This document shows, piece after piece, positions 1-9,785 of a DNA stretch of 64,000 nt. The stretch's first letter is position 1, and each line of letters starts with the position of its first letter. Source of the DNA: Streptomyces sp. CB02923 (GTDB lineage: Bacteria; Actinomycetota; Actinomycetes; Streptomycetales; Streptomycetaceae); NCBI RefSeq assembly GCF_001905005.1, contig NZ_LWKZ01000028.1:1-64000 (forward strand). The letters are read 5' to 3'. The notes beneath the pieces are model-generated. The model saw nothing but the letters and a program-made list of their open reading frames with translations, did no database searches and had not been told where the DNA came from. The position numbers and the translations under genes were made by a program.

Positions 1-283
1 CGGCTCCCTGCTGGAGCGGGGCGGCCGTCCGGCTTTCGCTTTTCAGCCTTTCCGACTCTATCAGATCCGATTCGCAGTCCGTTTCCGGGCTGAATTCGGT
101 TCCGATTTTATCGGAGGAGTTTGCCTTTCGGCTGTTCCGACTTTATCAGAAGCGTTTCGCCGACATGAAGTCGATGAACTCTTTCCAGATAAAGATTTCG
201 GAGGTGCTTCGCGGAATCAACTTCCCGACCGAAGCAGACTAGAGACTAGCCGTTGCGCTCGAACATGTCTAGTCCGTGGCAAC
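1..283 (-). other. Leader region of a leftward rRNA operon (16S gene lies off the left edge)
   Basis: This AT-richer stretch holds three spaced copies of a 13-bp element. Read on the plus strand they are TTCCGACTCTATC (50-62), TTCCGATTTTATC (100-112) and TTCCGACTTTATC (135-147); on the minus strand they read GATARARTCGGAA. I recognise this element from the promoter/leader regions of Streptomyces 16S genes, where repeated promoters and RNA processing sites lie. An inverted CTAGTC/GACTAG pair lies near 239-275. No 16S sequence is reached in the window, so the assignment rests on the leader signature and the strong promoter at 290-318. Confidence 0.65.
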
Positions 284-289
284 CGTTTG

Positions 290-318
290 AATCTACCTCC
301 CCGCCTGACCCGTGTCAA
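290..318 (-). promoter_or_regulatory. rRNA operon promoter (leftward)
   Basis: On the minus strand there is a TTGACA -35 (313-318) and a TAGATT -10 (290-295) separated by exactly 17 bp, a near-consensus housekeeping promoter. Transcription would start near 283 and run left out of the window. The sequence that follows looks like a Streptomyces rRNA leader, so this is probably one of the several promoters that drive an rrn operon. Confidence 0.75.
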
Positions 319-371
319 CGGGCTTCTTGGGGAGATCAGGAGATTAGCAGGTCAGGGCGGCTCTACGCACA

Positions 372-1379
372 TCAGGCGGCGGTCGGGAGGAGGGCCTCGC
401 GGTCCGAGGCGTCGACGTCCCCTGTTTCGCCCGATCGGACGGCACGGCCGCCGAGCACGTACACGTACGTGAGAAAGGCGAGCTCGGCGACGACGCCGAT
501 GGTGATCCGGGCCCAGGTGGGCAGGCCGGACGGGGTGACGAAGCCTTCGAGGACACCCGACACGAACAGCACGGCGGCCAGGCCGATGGCGACGCCGAGG
601 GCGGAGCGGCCTTCTTCGGCGAGGGCGGTACGGCGGGTGCGCGGGCCGGGATCGACGACGGTCCACCCCAGGCGAAGGCCGACTCCGGCCGCTACGAAGA
701 CCGCGGTGAGTTCCAGGAGGCCGTGCGGCAGGAGCAGGCCGAGGAAGGAATCGAGGCGGCCTGCCGAGGACATCAGGCCGAGGCCGACTCCCAGGTTGAG
801 CATGTTCTGGAAGAGCACCCAGAAGACGGGCAGGCCGAGGAAGGCGCCCAGGACGAGGCACAGGGCTACGGCCTGCGCGTTGTTCGTCCATACCTGGGCG
901 GCGAAGGACGCGGCGGGATGGCTGGAGTAGTACGTCTCGTACTCCCCACCGGGCCGGGTCATGGCGCGCAGGTCCTCGGGAGCGCCGATGGCGGCCTGGA
1001 CCTCGGGGTGGGTGGAGATCCACCAGGCGATGAGGACGCCGACCGCGGTGGAGAGGAGGGCCGTCGGGATCCACCAATGGCGCAGCCGGTAGACCGCTGC
1101 AGGGAACGACACCGTGAAGAACCGTGCGACGTCGCGCCAGGATGCCTTGCGTGCGCCGGCCACCGTACTGCGGGCGCGCGCTACGAGAGAGGTGAGGCGT
1201 CCTATGAGGGCGGGGTCCGGGGCGCTGGCCTGAAGAAGCGACAGGTGTGTGGTGGTGCGCTGGTAGAGGGCGATCAGTTCGTCGGCCTCGGCGCCTGTAC
1301 GCCGGCGTTTGCGGCGCAGCAGTTCTTCGAGACGGTCCCACTCGGCACGGTGGGCACTGACGAAGACATCGAGGTCCAT
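372..1379 (-). CDS. Stage II sporulation protein M-like integral membrane protein
   Basis: This 335-aa protein has the SpoIIM-family layout: a hydrophilic N-terminal region of about 90 residues, then about five hydrophobic segments (near 105-125, 175-215, 215-245, 260-280 and 290-312). Bacillus SpoIIM belongs to the septal peptidoglycan hydrolase complex active during engulfment. Actinobacterial relatives are annotated by homology, and their role is not settled. The ATG is supported by the divergent layout with the RDD gene, 129 bp away. The pairing of SpoIIM-like and RDD membrane proteins is a recurrent actinobacterial arrangement, which suggests a joint membrane function. Its 3' end faces the rRNA operon promoter. 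Confidence 0.85.
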   Translation of the reverse strand: MDLDVFVSAHRAEWDRLEELLRRKRRRTGAEADELIALYQRTTTHLSLLQASAPDPALIGRLTSLVARARSTVAGARKASWRDVARFFTVSFPAAVYRLRHWWIPTALLSTAVGVLIAWWISTHPEVQAAIGAPEDLRAMTRPGGEYETYYSSHPAASFAAQVWTNNAQAVALCLVLGAFLGLPVFWVLFQNMLNLGVGLGLMSSAGRLDSFLGLLLPHGLLELTAVFVAAGVGLRLGWTVVDPGPRTRRTALAEEGRSALGVAIGLAAVLFVSGVLEGFVTPSGLPTWARITIGVVAELAFLTYVYVLGGRAVRSGETGDVDASDREALLPTAA

Positions 1380-1508
1380 GGATCCAGCTCCTGGCGGCGC
1401 CGTGCGGTGACTGTGCCGTCAGCTTGGCAGACTGGGCTGGTCGGCAGCGGGGCGGGCGGCGGTTCGGGGACGGACCGGTACGGATCGGGGCATGGGAGGA
1501 CGGCGCAG

Positions 1509-2609
1509 ATGAACGAGCTCGTGACGGGCGAGGCGGTGGTGTTGGGGCTGCGGCCGGCCCGGCTGCCGAGCCGGGCGCTGGCGGTCCTCGTCGACCTCGC
1601 GGTGACCTGGAGTGCCTACGTTCTGGTGTCGGTGCTGATGCTGCGTGCCACGGCGTCGATGGACGAGGCGGCGGTGGCCGCCGTGTCGGTGGCGCTGTTC
1701 GTGCTGGTGCTGGTCGGAGTACCGATCGTGGTGGAGACGCTGAGCCGTGGCCGGTCGCTGGGAAAGCTGGTGTGCGGACTGCGGGTGGTGCGCGAGGACG
1801 GCGGGCCGGTCCGTTTCCGGCATGCGCTGGTGCGCGGCGCGCTGGGCGCCGTCGAGATCGTGCTGACGATGGGTGTGGTGGCGTGCATCGCCTCCCTGGT
1901 GTCGGCCAGGGGGCGGCGGCTCGGGGACGTCTTCGCGGGCACCGTCGTCGTACGGGAGCGGATACCCACGCCGCACGGCATGCCGGTGCTGCCGCCCCCG
2001 CCTCCCTGGCTGGCGGCGGAGCTCGGCGCGCTGGACCTGTCGCGGGTCCCGGACAGCTGGTGGCTGACGGTCCGCCAGTACCTGAGCCGAATACGGCAGC
2101 TCGATCCGCAGGCCGGCGGGGCGATGGGGGCTCGGCTGGCGGCGGATTTGTGCGGCTGGACCGGGGCGTCGGTGCCGGCGGGAATGTATCCGGCGGTGTA
2201 TCTGGCCGCGGTGGTGGGCGAGCGGCAGGCGCGGGAGGCACAGCGGGCGTTCGGGGCGCCGCTGGGGGCGCCTGGGCCGGTGGCCGGCGGGCACGGGGGC
2301 GCGTACGGAGGTACGTACAGGGGCGGTGCTTATGGGGGCGGTGCTTATGAGAGCGGCGCCTACGGGCGCGGGGCTTACGGGAGCGGGGCTTCCGAGGTTT
2401 CGGCTGGGCCGGGGGCGGTGAGCGCGGAGGCGTCGTACGTGATGCCCGCGGTGGAGCAGCGCGGTGAGGGCGCCGTGGGGCCGGCTGCCGTGGGGCCGGC
2501 TGTGGTGACGGGCGGTGACGAGGGCCTGCGCGGGGCCGGGGAGACGGTGTCCGGAAAAGGGCCCGAGGATGGCCGGGAGCGTCGTTCGGGGTTCTCGCCG
2601 CCGGTGTGA
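1509..2609 (+). CDS. RDD family membrane protein with Gly-Ala-Tyr repeat tail
   Basis: The protein is 366 aa from the ATG at 1509, which follows a GGGAGGA ribosome-binding site at about 1494. Residues 15-160 carry the RDD domain: a PSR...VDL first helix, further hydrophobic segments, and an RGRRLGDVFAGT motif. RDD proteins are membrane proteins of varied or unknown transport function. After the domain comes a proline-rich hinge, then a low-complexity tail with tandem GGAYGGGAYESGAYGRGAYG-type units (about residues 263-295) encoded by roughly 15-bp repeats near 2300-2390. A much longer upstream extension of this frame is open but runs antisense to the SpoIIM gene, so I rejected it. The gene is divergent from the SpoIIM-like gene and probably shares a promoter region with it. 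Confidence 0.85.
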   Translation: MNELVTGEAVVLGLRPARLPSRALAVLVDLAVTWSAYVLVSVLMLRATASMDEAAVAAVSVALFVLVLVGVPIVVETLSRGRSLGKLVCGLRVVREDGGPVRFRHALVRGALGAVEIVLTMGVVACIASLVSARGRRLGDVFAGTVVVRERIPTPHGMPVLPPPPPWLAAELGALDLSRVPDSWWLTVRQYLSRIRQLDPQAGGAMGARLAADLCGWTGASVPAGMYPAVYLAAVVGERQAREAQRAFGAPLGAPGPVAGGHGGAYGGTYRGGAYGGGAYESGAYGRGAYGSGASEVSAGPGAVSAEASYVMPAVEQRGEGAVGPAAVGPAVVTGGDEGLRGAGETVSGKGPEDGRERRSGFSPPV

Positions 2610-2642
2610 GGGGTCGGGGGCATGGCGGTGGGGGCCCGCCGG

Positions 2643-3257
2643 TCAGGTGAAGGTCGAGGGCGGGGTTTCCAGGTCTTCGAGTTCGATGCCGGGGGCCGAC
2701 AGGACGACGTCGCCGGCGAGGTGTACGGCGTGCTGTTCACCGGTCTCCAGGTCGTTGACCTGGTATTCGTCCGCGGTCAGCGGGTCGTTGTCAGTGGCGT
2801 GTGCTGTCCTTTTCACCAAGGCCCAGGACTGGTCGAGCGTGCGGGGTGCGAGGACGGGGGGTGCGAAGGCCACGAGGCGGGTGCGGACGGCTCCGGTGCC
2901 GGGGGCGGGGCGGAGCAGCCGGGCGGTGGCGATGAGGAAAGCGGGGGACGCGCCGGTGAAGGCATGGGCGGGAACGTTGCCTTCGGTGGCGTGGGCGCCG
3001 GACGGGTCGGTACGGACCCAGGTGACGCCTTCCAGGGCGGCGCCGCGTACCTGCCAGCCGCCGGCGTGGAGTTCGAGACGGATGGGGCGGCCGAGGTCGT
3101 CGAGGGTGAGGTCGACGGAGCCCGCGTGGTCTCCGGAGGGGGTGGTGATCTGGGAGACGTAACGCCAGCCGGAGGGGCCGGTGGCGCAGTGGAAGTGTTC
3201 TTCGCCGAGGGGGGTGTGATCGTGCGGGTCGTGGAGGGAGTAGCGGCCGCGGGGCAT
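2643..3257 (-). CDS. Conserved hypothetical protein, putative lipid/glycan-type beta-rich fold
   Basis: This soluble 204-aa protein has no signal peptide or membrane segment. It is rich in short hydrophobic strands (WRYVSQIT, GWQVRGAALEG, VRTRLVAFAPP), which suggests a mainly beta fold. I do not recognise a characterised family and assign no function; the fold label is only an impression from composition. It begins with ATG at 3257. Downstream, its stop converges with the RDD gene after a 33-bp gap. It lies 156 bp past the ahcY stop on the same strand, separated by a strong hairpin, so it probably has its own transcript. Confidence 0.6.
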   Translation of the reverse strand: MPRGRYSLHDPHDHTPLGEEHFHCATGPSGWRYVSQITTPSGDHAGSVDLTLDDLGRPIRLELHAGGWQVRGAALEGVTWVRTDPSGAHATEGNVPAHAFTGASPAFLIATARLLRPAPGTGAVRTRLVAFAPPVLAPRTLDQSWALVKRTAHATDNDPLTADEYQVNDLETGEQHAVHLAGDVVLSAPGIELEDLETPPSTFT

Positions 3258-3289
3258 GGGGGTCCTTGGTCGGGTCCGGTGGTACGGGT

Positions 3290-3322
3290 CAGGCCCCCGC
3301 CGTGGTGCTGGGCGGGGGCCTG
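3290..3322 (-). terminator. Hairpin downstream of ahcY
   Basis: A perfect 12-bp stem (CAGGCCCCCGCC at 3290-3301 pairing with 3311-3322) with a 9-nt loop lies about 90 bp past the ahcY stop. It is an intrinsic-type terminator without a clear U tract, which is usual for streptomycetes. Confidence 0.7.
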
Positions 3323-3353
3323 GATCACTGCCTGGATCGCTGCCTGGATCACC
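3318..3353. repeat. Three tandem 12-bp repeats (GCCTGGATCRCT)
   Basis: Three head-to-tail copies of a 12-bp unit, differing at one or two positions, start inside the right arm of the ahcY terminator hairpin. This looks like replication-slippage expansion in non-coding DNA. Confidence 0.8.
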
Positions 3354-3413
3354 GGGTTCCGGTGGTGGTGCCCACCGCGCGCGGTGGCGGGGCGGGCGCC
3401 GGGAGCACGGGGA

Positions 3414-4871
<1,458 letters not shown>

Positions 4872-6046
4872 TCGGGTTGCTCCCGGGGTCGAGGGTGGTT
4901 GGCTGGCAGTCTGCGGCGCGGGCAGGCGGGGACGCCACCGCCCGGAGTTCCGCGCGGGCGGACGTACCGCATGAGCGAAATACCGTTGGTGACGGCATAC
5001 CGTACGGGTGGTTCCGCGTGTGCGGACACACCTCTCCCCTGGCCGCAGCGCAGTCCGTCGGAGGCCCTCTCTCCCTCGGCCGGCCCGCGGGGCGGACCGC
5101 CCGACCGCCATCAGCAGCGACGTCTGGCACTGGTCACGAATCTACACCGATCGCCCCCCGGAACCCCAGCCCGCCCTAGGAAAACGCGCACAACCGCGAG
5201 TGGGCGGGGCCGACAGGCGACACGGGGCCGGGGATGTCGGACGCGGGGCGCACGTCGCGGATGCACGTCGCGGATGCACGTCACGGGTGCAGGTCACGGG
5301 GGTGGGGCGCGGGTGTAGGGCGCGGGTGCGGGTCCGGGTCCGGGTGTGGAGTGCGAGTGGGATGAGCGCGGGGTGGAGGGTGCGAGTGGGATGAGCGCGG
5401 GGGGTGGGGGGCGAATGGCGGGTAACGGGCGGCGGGTGGCGGGGAGTGGACTACCGGCTTACGGGCGCGGGCGGCGGAGTGCCGGGGGGAGCGCGGGAGG
5501 AGGGCTGGCGGCAGGGGGCGGCCCCGGAGAGCAGGGGGCGGCTGAGGACTGGTGGCAGAGGGCGGATGCGGAGAGCGGGAGGCCGAGAGCAGGAGGCGAG
5601 TGAGGGGCTGGCGGGTAGGGGGCGGAGAGCCGGAGGCGGAGGCGGCAGGGGACGGACGTAGAGAGCGGGAGGCGGGTGAGGGCTGACGGTAGGAGGCGGG
5701 CCCGGAGAGCGGGAGGCGGAGAGCCGGAGCGCGGGAGGAGGGCTGGCGGCAGGGGACGGATGCAGAGAGCGGGAGGCGGGTGAGGGCTGACGGTAGGGGG
5801 CGGGCCCGGAGAGTAGGAGGCGGAGAGCCGGAGGACGGGTGAGGGGCTGGCGGTAAGGGGCGGGCGGAGAGCGGGAGGCGGGTGAGAGCTGGCGTCAGGG
5901 ATGGATGTGGGGGCGTGAAGGCGGGGGCGTGAGGGTGGGGTGGGGTGGTGTTCGGTGCTTTGCAGGTGTGGCTCTGTGTTGCAGGATGCGGGGAGCGTGA
6001 GGACACTCGCACGTCACCTTGCGCGCACGTCCGTTAGGAGAACCAC
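4872..6046. other. Long intergenic region with no convincing gene
   Basis: The region lies between the divergent ahcY and PTS genes. The first 250 bp presumably holds the ahcY promoter. From about 5270 the plus strand becomes purine/G-dominated, built of degenerate repeats (see the repeat entry). Open frames across it are composition artefacts: they have no ribosome-binding sites and no recognisable protein. The last 60 bp before 6047 holds a clear AGGAG ribosome-binding site for the PTS gene. Confidence 0.7.
5270..5960. repeat. Degenerate G-rich repeat tract
   Basis: About 0.7 kb of imperfect repeats. It begins with GCACGTCGCGGATGCACGTC-like and GGTGCGGGTCCGGGTCCGGG-like units. It continues with variants of GAGAGCGGGAGGCGGGTGAG, GGCTGACGGTAGGAGGCGGG and GGAGAGCCGGAG, most regular from about 5560 to 5890. 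One strand carries very many GGG runs. The array is too diverged for a single clean period by eye; spacings of roughly 20, 45 and 90 bp recur. Confidence 0.75.
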
Positions 6047-8458
6047 GTGACCACCAGTCCAGCTGATCCCCCCAAGGGTGCGGGGAAGGGCGGGCGAGGG
6101 CTGAAGCTGCTCGCAGTGACCGCCTGCCCGACCGGCATAGCCCACACGTACATGGCTGCCGAGAAGCTGACCCAGGCCGCCGAAGCGCTTGGCCACGAGA
6201 TGAAGGTGGAGACGCAGGGGTCGATCGGCGCCGAGAACGTCCTCTCTGACAACGATGTCAACCACGCCGACGGCGTCATCATCGCTGCGGACAAGGACGT
6301 CGACCCGAGTCGGTTCGTCGGCAAGAAGTTGCTGGTGGTGGGTGTGGCCGAGGGCATACGCCACCCCGAGGAACTGATCGAGCGAGTGCTGAGCGCACCC
6401 GTACACGGGTCGGACGGCGACAGCGACAGGGCAGGGTCTGGGGACGGAGTCGGGGGTGGAAGCGGTTCGGAGGTCGGGGGTACGGCCGGTGCGCGGGTCG
6501 GCGGAGTCCGTGGGGGCGGCGGAGTCCGTGAGGGCGGTGGAGTCCGTGAGGGCGGTGGTGGCGGGGGCGGTGCGTCAGGGGGGAAGGAGCGCGGGCTCAC
6601 GTACAAGGCGCTGATGAACGGTGTCAGTTACATGATCCCGTTCGTCGTGGTCGGCGGTCTGCTGCTGGCGCTGTCCCTGGCGGTCGGCGGGGAGGCGACG
6701 CCGAAGGGGCTGGTCATCCCGCAGGGCACCTTCTGGGCGCACGTCAACGACATCGGCACGATCGGCTTCCAGCTGATGGTGCCGGTCCTCTCCGGGTACA
6801 TCGCGTACGCGATCGGGGACCGGCCCGCGCTCGTACCGGGCATGATCGGCGGCTGGATAGCCAATACCGGCGAGCTGTACGACTCCAAGGCGGGCGCCGG
6901 GTTCATCGGGGCGATCGTGACGGGCTTCCTGGCCGGGTACCTGGTCATGTGGATCAAGAAGGTCCGGGTCCCCCGGTTCGTACGGCCGATCATGCCGATC
7001 ATCGTGATTCCGATCGTCGCCACGGCGGCGGTCGGGCTGTTCTTCATCTACGTCCTGGGCAAGCCGATCTCGTGGGTCTTCACGCATCTGACGGACTGGC
7101 TCAGCGGTATGACGGGCACCAGCGCCATCGTGCTCGGCGCGGTCCTCGGCCTGATGATCGCGTTCGATATGGGCGGGCCGGTCAACAAGACGGCGTTCCT
7201 GTTCGGTACGGGGCTGATCGCGACCGGCAACCAGACCGTGATGGGCATGTGCGCCGCCGCGATCCCGGTGATGCCGCTAGGCCAGGGGCTGGCCACGCTG
7301 ATCCGCCGGCGCCTGTACTCCGACCAGGAGCGGGAGACCGGGATGGCGTCGCTCTTCATGGGGCTGTTCGGTATATCGGAGGGCGCGATCCCGTTCGCGG
7401 CGGCGCGGCCGGCGCAGGTCATCCCGGCGAACATGCTGGGCGGCGCGGTGGCCGGTGCGGTGGCCGGCATGGCCGGGGTGACGGACGCGGTGCCGCACGG
7501 CGGCCCGATCGTGGCGATCCTGGGCGCGGTCGGCGGGGTGCCGATGTTCTTCGTGGCCGTGGCGGCCGGGGCGGTCGTGACGGCGCTGGCGACGGTCGCG
7601 CTGGTGGACGTGTCGGCGCGGCAGAAGGACCGGCAGCAGGACCGGAAGAAGGACCAACAGCAGGACGAACAGCAGGATCGTGCACCGGCCGGGGGCAGCG
7701 GGGCGGCTTCGGGAGCGGAGCCGGTCCTGGCCGGCGTCGGCGCGGGCGCCACCGCCGTACCACCCATGGCCGCGGCGACCGGGGCCCTGACGGCCGGAGC
7801 GGTGGCGGCCGGGGTGACCGGAGCCACGGCGTCGAAGCGGGAGGGAGCGAACGGGGAGGCTGGAGCGGATGGGGAGGCAGGAGCGGACGGGGCGGACCGC
7901 GCGGAAGAAGCGGACGGTTCGGAAGACGCGGACGGGGCGGACAGGGCGGAAAGGGCGGAAAGGCCGAACGGCGCAGGTGTGAGTGACGGTGGCTCGGAGG
8001 GTGAGGTGCTTTCCGGGTATCTCACGCGGGAGACCGTGAAGGTGCGGCTGGCCGCCGGCGGCAAGGAGGACGCGATCCGCGAGATGGCGGAACTCGCGGC
8101 CCGTACGGGCAAGGTGGCGGACGTGGACGAGCTGGTCCGGGTGGCGCTGGCGCGCGAGGCGCAGGGCACCACCGGCCTCGGCGAGGAGATCGCAATCCCG
8201 CACGCCAAGACGGACGCGGTGACCGCGCCCGTCGTCGGCTTCGCGCGTTCCGCGGAGGGCATCGACTGGGGCTCACCGGACGGTACGCACGCCAAGCTGG
8301 TGTTCATGATCTCGGTGCCGGAAGCCGCCGCGGGCGACGAGCACCTGCGCATCCTGGCGCTGCTGTCGCGGAAGCTGATGGATGCGGAATTCCGGGCGCG
8401 GCTGCAGGGCGCGCCGGACGAGGCGGCGATCCTGCGGGTGCTGGGCGAGGTGGGGTAG
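6047..8458 (+). CDS. PTS fructose-family permease, EIIB-EIIC-EIIA fusion
   Basis: This membrane sugar permease imports and phosphorylates a hexose using phosphate from PEP via EI and HPr. The 803-aa chain starts with GTG at 6047, a few bases after AGGAG. The EIIB domain (about 18-115) has the phospho-acceptor Cys27 in AVTACPTGIAHTYMAAE. A Gly-rich linker (about 120-182) follows. The EIIC domain (about 185-525) has about ten membrane segments, and MGGPVNKTA is visible. A Q/D/K then Ala-Glu-Asp-Gly repeat linker (about 525-650) leads to the EIIA domain with catalytic His719 in EEIAIPHAKTDAV. Order and motifs match the fructose/mannitol-type Fru family. No fruK or fruR is adjacent. The neighbourhood instead includes manA, which leaves mannose as a possible alternative substrate (inference). 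Confidence 0.92.
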   Translation: MTTSPADPPKGAGKGGRGLKLLAVTACPTGIAHTYMAAEKLTQAAEALGHEMKVETQGSIGAENVLSDNDVNHADGVIIAADKDVDPSRFVGKKLLVVGVAEGIRHPEELIERVLSAPVHGSDGDSDRAGSGDGVGGGSGSEVGGTAGARVGGVRGGGGVREGGGVREGGGGGGGASGGKERGLTYKALMNGVSYMIPFVVVGGLLLALSLAVGGEATPKGLVIPQGTFWAHVNDIGTIGFQLMVPVLSGYIAYAIGDRPALVPGMIGGWIANTGELYDSKAGAGFIGAIVTGFLAGYLVMWIKKVRVPRFVRPIMPIIVIPIVATAAVGLFFIYVLGKPISWVFTHLTDWLSGMTGTSAIVLGAVLGLMIAFDMGGPVNKTAFLFGTGLIATGNQTVMGMCAAAIPVMPLGQGLATLIRRRLYSDQERETGMASLFMGLFGISEGAIPFAAARPAQVIPANMLGGAVAGAVAGMAGVTDAVPHGGPIVAILGAVGGVPMFFVAVAAGAVVTALATVALVDVSARQKDRQQDRKKDQQQDEQQDRAPAGGSGAASGAEPVLAGVGAGATAVPPMAAATGALTAGAVAAGVTGATASKREGANGEAGADGEAGADGADRAEEADGSEDADGADRAERAERPNGAGVSDGGSEGEVLSGYLTRETVKVRLAAGGKEDAIREMAELAARTGKVADVDELVRVALAREAQGTTGLGEEIAIPHAKTDAVTAPVVGFARSAEGIDWGSPDGTHAKLVFMISVPEAAAGDEHLRILALLSRKLMDAEFRARLQGAPDEAAILRVLGEVG

Positions 8459-8594
8459 CCGGTCCGCCGCCGCCGAGTAGCTGGGGGGAGCGGTGGGCGG
8501 GTACGGGAGCCGGAAAGAAACGGCAGGGGGCGGCGGACGGGTACGGAAGCCAGAAGGAAACGGCAGAGCCGGAGACAGCAGGGCCGGAAACGGC

Positions 8595-8626
8595 AGGGCC
8601 CCGCACCGGATCGGGTGCGGGGCCCT
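8595..8626. terminator. Bidirectional terminator between PTS and CDF genes
   Basis: A perfect 13-bp stem (AGGGCCCCGCACC at 8595-8607 pairing with 8614-8626) with a 6-nt loop sits between two convergent genes and is well placed to stop transcription from both sides. Just upstream (8500-8594), imperfect copies of CGGGTACGGGAGCCGGAAAG with the trailing AAACGGCAG occur. Confidence 0.85.
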
Positions 8627-8648
8627 GTTCGTACGGCTCGGGGCGTGA

Positions 8649-9608
8649 TCAGATGCCGCCCGGCGTCTTGCCCGGGTTGCCGCCCGATGCGGCGGCGGAC
8701 TCGTTGTAGATGTCGGGTTCCAGGTAGATCACGCGGGCGATCGGTACGGCCTCGCGGATGCGGTCCTCGGCGGCGTTGATCGCGTCGGCGACCTCCTTGG
8801 CGGTGTCGTCGTGCTGTACCGCGACCTTGGCGGCGACGAGGAGTTCCTCCGGGCCGAGGTGGAGGGTGCGCATGTGGATGACGCGGGTGACGGTGTCGCC
8901 GTCGACCAGGGCCGCGCGGATCTTGGTGACCTGTTCGGGGCCCGCCGCCTCGCCGAGCAGCAGCGACTTCGTCTCGGCGGCGAGGACCAGGGCGATCAGG
9001 ACGAGGAGGGCGCCGATGCACATCGTGCCGACGCCGTCCCACACGCCGTTGCCGGTGGCGAGGGTGAGGCCGACGCCGCCGAGCGCGAGCACCAGGCCGA
9101 CCAGCGCGCCGAAGTCCTCCAGGAGGACGACGGGGAGTTCGGGGGCCTTGGCGCGGCGGACGAACTGGGGCCAGGTCTGCTTGCCGCGCAGCTCGTTGGA
9201 CTCCTTGATGGCCGTACGGAAGGAGAAGCCCTCGGCGATGACCGCGAAGACCAGGACGCCGACCGGCCAGATCCAGTTGTCCAGCTCGTGCGGGTCGTGG
9301 ATCTTCTCGTAGCCCTCGTACAGGGCGAAGACGCCGCCGATGGTGAACAGGACGATGGAGACGAGGAAGCCGTAGATGTAGCGCTCGCGGCCGTAGCCGA
9401 AGGGGTGTTCCTCGGTGGCGGCGCGCTTGGCCTTCTTGCCGCCGAGCAGCAGCAGGCCCTGGTTGCCGGAGTCGGCGATGGAGTGGACGCCTTCGGCCAG
9501 CATCGAGGACGATCCGCTGAAGGCGAAGGCGACGAACTTCGCCACCGCGATGGCCAGGTTGGCGCCCAGCGCCGCGACGATCGCCTTGGTACCGCCTGAT
9601 GCACTCAT
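8649..9608 (-). CDS. Cation diffusion facilitator family transporter
   Basis: This 319-aa membrane protein probably exports divalent cations such as zinc in exchange for protons. The N-terminal half has the CDF signature: AKFVAFAFSGSSSMLAEGVHSIADSGNQGLLLLG, with His and Asp of the HSIAD metal site. An expanded membrane region with EDFGALVGLVLALGGVGL replaces the usual second HxxxD site with ExxD. That variant occurs in the subgroup related to eukaryotic SLC30A9. A cytosolic C-terminal domain of about 90 residues follows. The gene is the last of a leftward block after manA (177-bp gap) and ends at a strong terminator. The substrate metal cannot be read from sequence. Confidence 0.9.
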   Translation of the reverse strand: MSASGGTKAIVAALGANLAIAVAKFVAFAFSGSSSMLAEGVHSIADSGNQGLLLLGGKKAKRAATEEHPFGYGRERYIYGFLVSIVLFTIGGVFALYEGYEKIHDPHELDNWIWPVGVLVFAVIAEGFSFRTAIKESNELRGKQTWPQFVRRAKAPELPVVLLEDFGALVGLVLALGGVGLTLATGNGVWDGVGTMCIGALLVLIALVLAAETKSLLLGEAAGPEQVTKIRAALVDGDTVTRVIHMRTLHLGPEELLVAAKVAVQHDDTAKEVADAINAAEDRIREAVPIARVIYLEPDIYNESAAASGGNPGKTPGGI

Positions 9609-9785
9609 GGGTGGCGCATTTCCCTTCCGTCGGCCGACTGCGGTGCGCAGCCTGTTCAGAGGCCGCTCCGTGGGCTCCTTTACGAACCCTTTAGGCGGGT
9701 CATTGTTGCAGCCCGTCCGCCGGGGCGCGCAGGGGGCCGCCGGCCGGGGCGCCGGACGGCTCGTGGGCCGTCCGGCGGGCAGCCG

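Noticed and set aside
3..242. Open frame at the left edge that could be the C-terminal part of a protein
   Set aside because: Its codon use is unlike the region (low G/C at third positions, a TTA codon), and the same DNA carries triplicated rRNA-leader elements and a strong leftward promoter, which explain it better.
723..1508. Long 5' extension of the RDD gene
   Set aside because: It is antisense to the SpoIIM-like gene and lacks a ribosome-binding site; the ATG at 1509 has both a good site and the domain start.
4872..5060. SAH riboswitch ahead of ahcY
   Set aside because: I searched the upstream sequence by eye for the conserved core and pseudoknot partners and found no match. A covariance search would be decisive.
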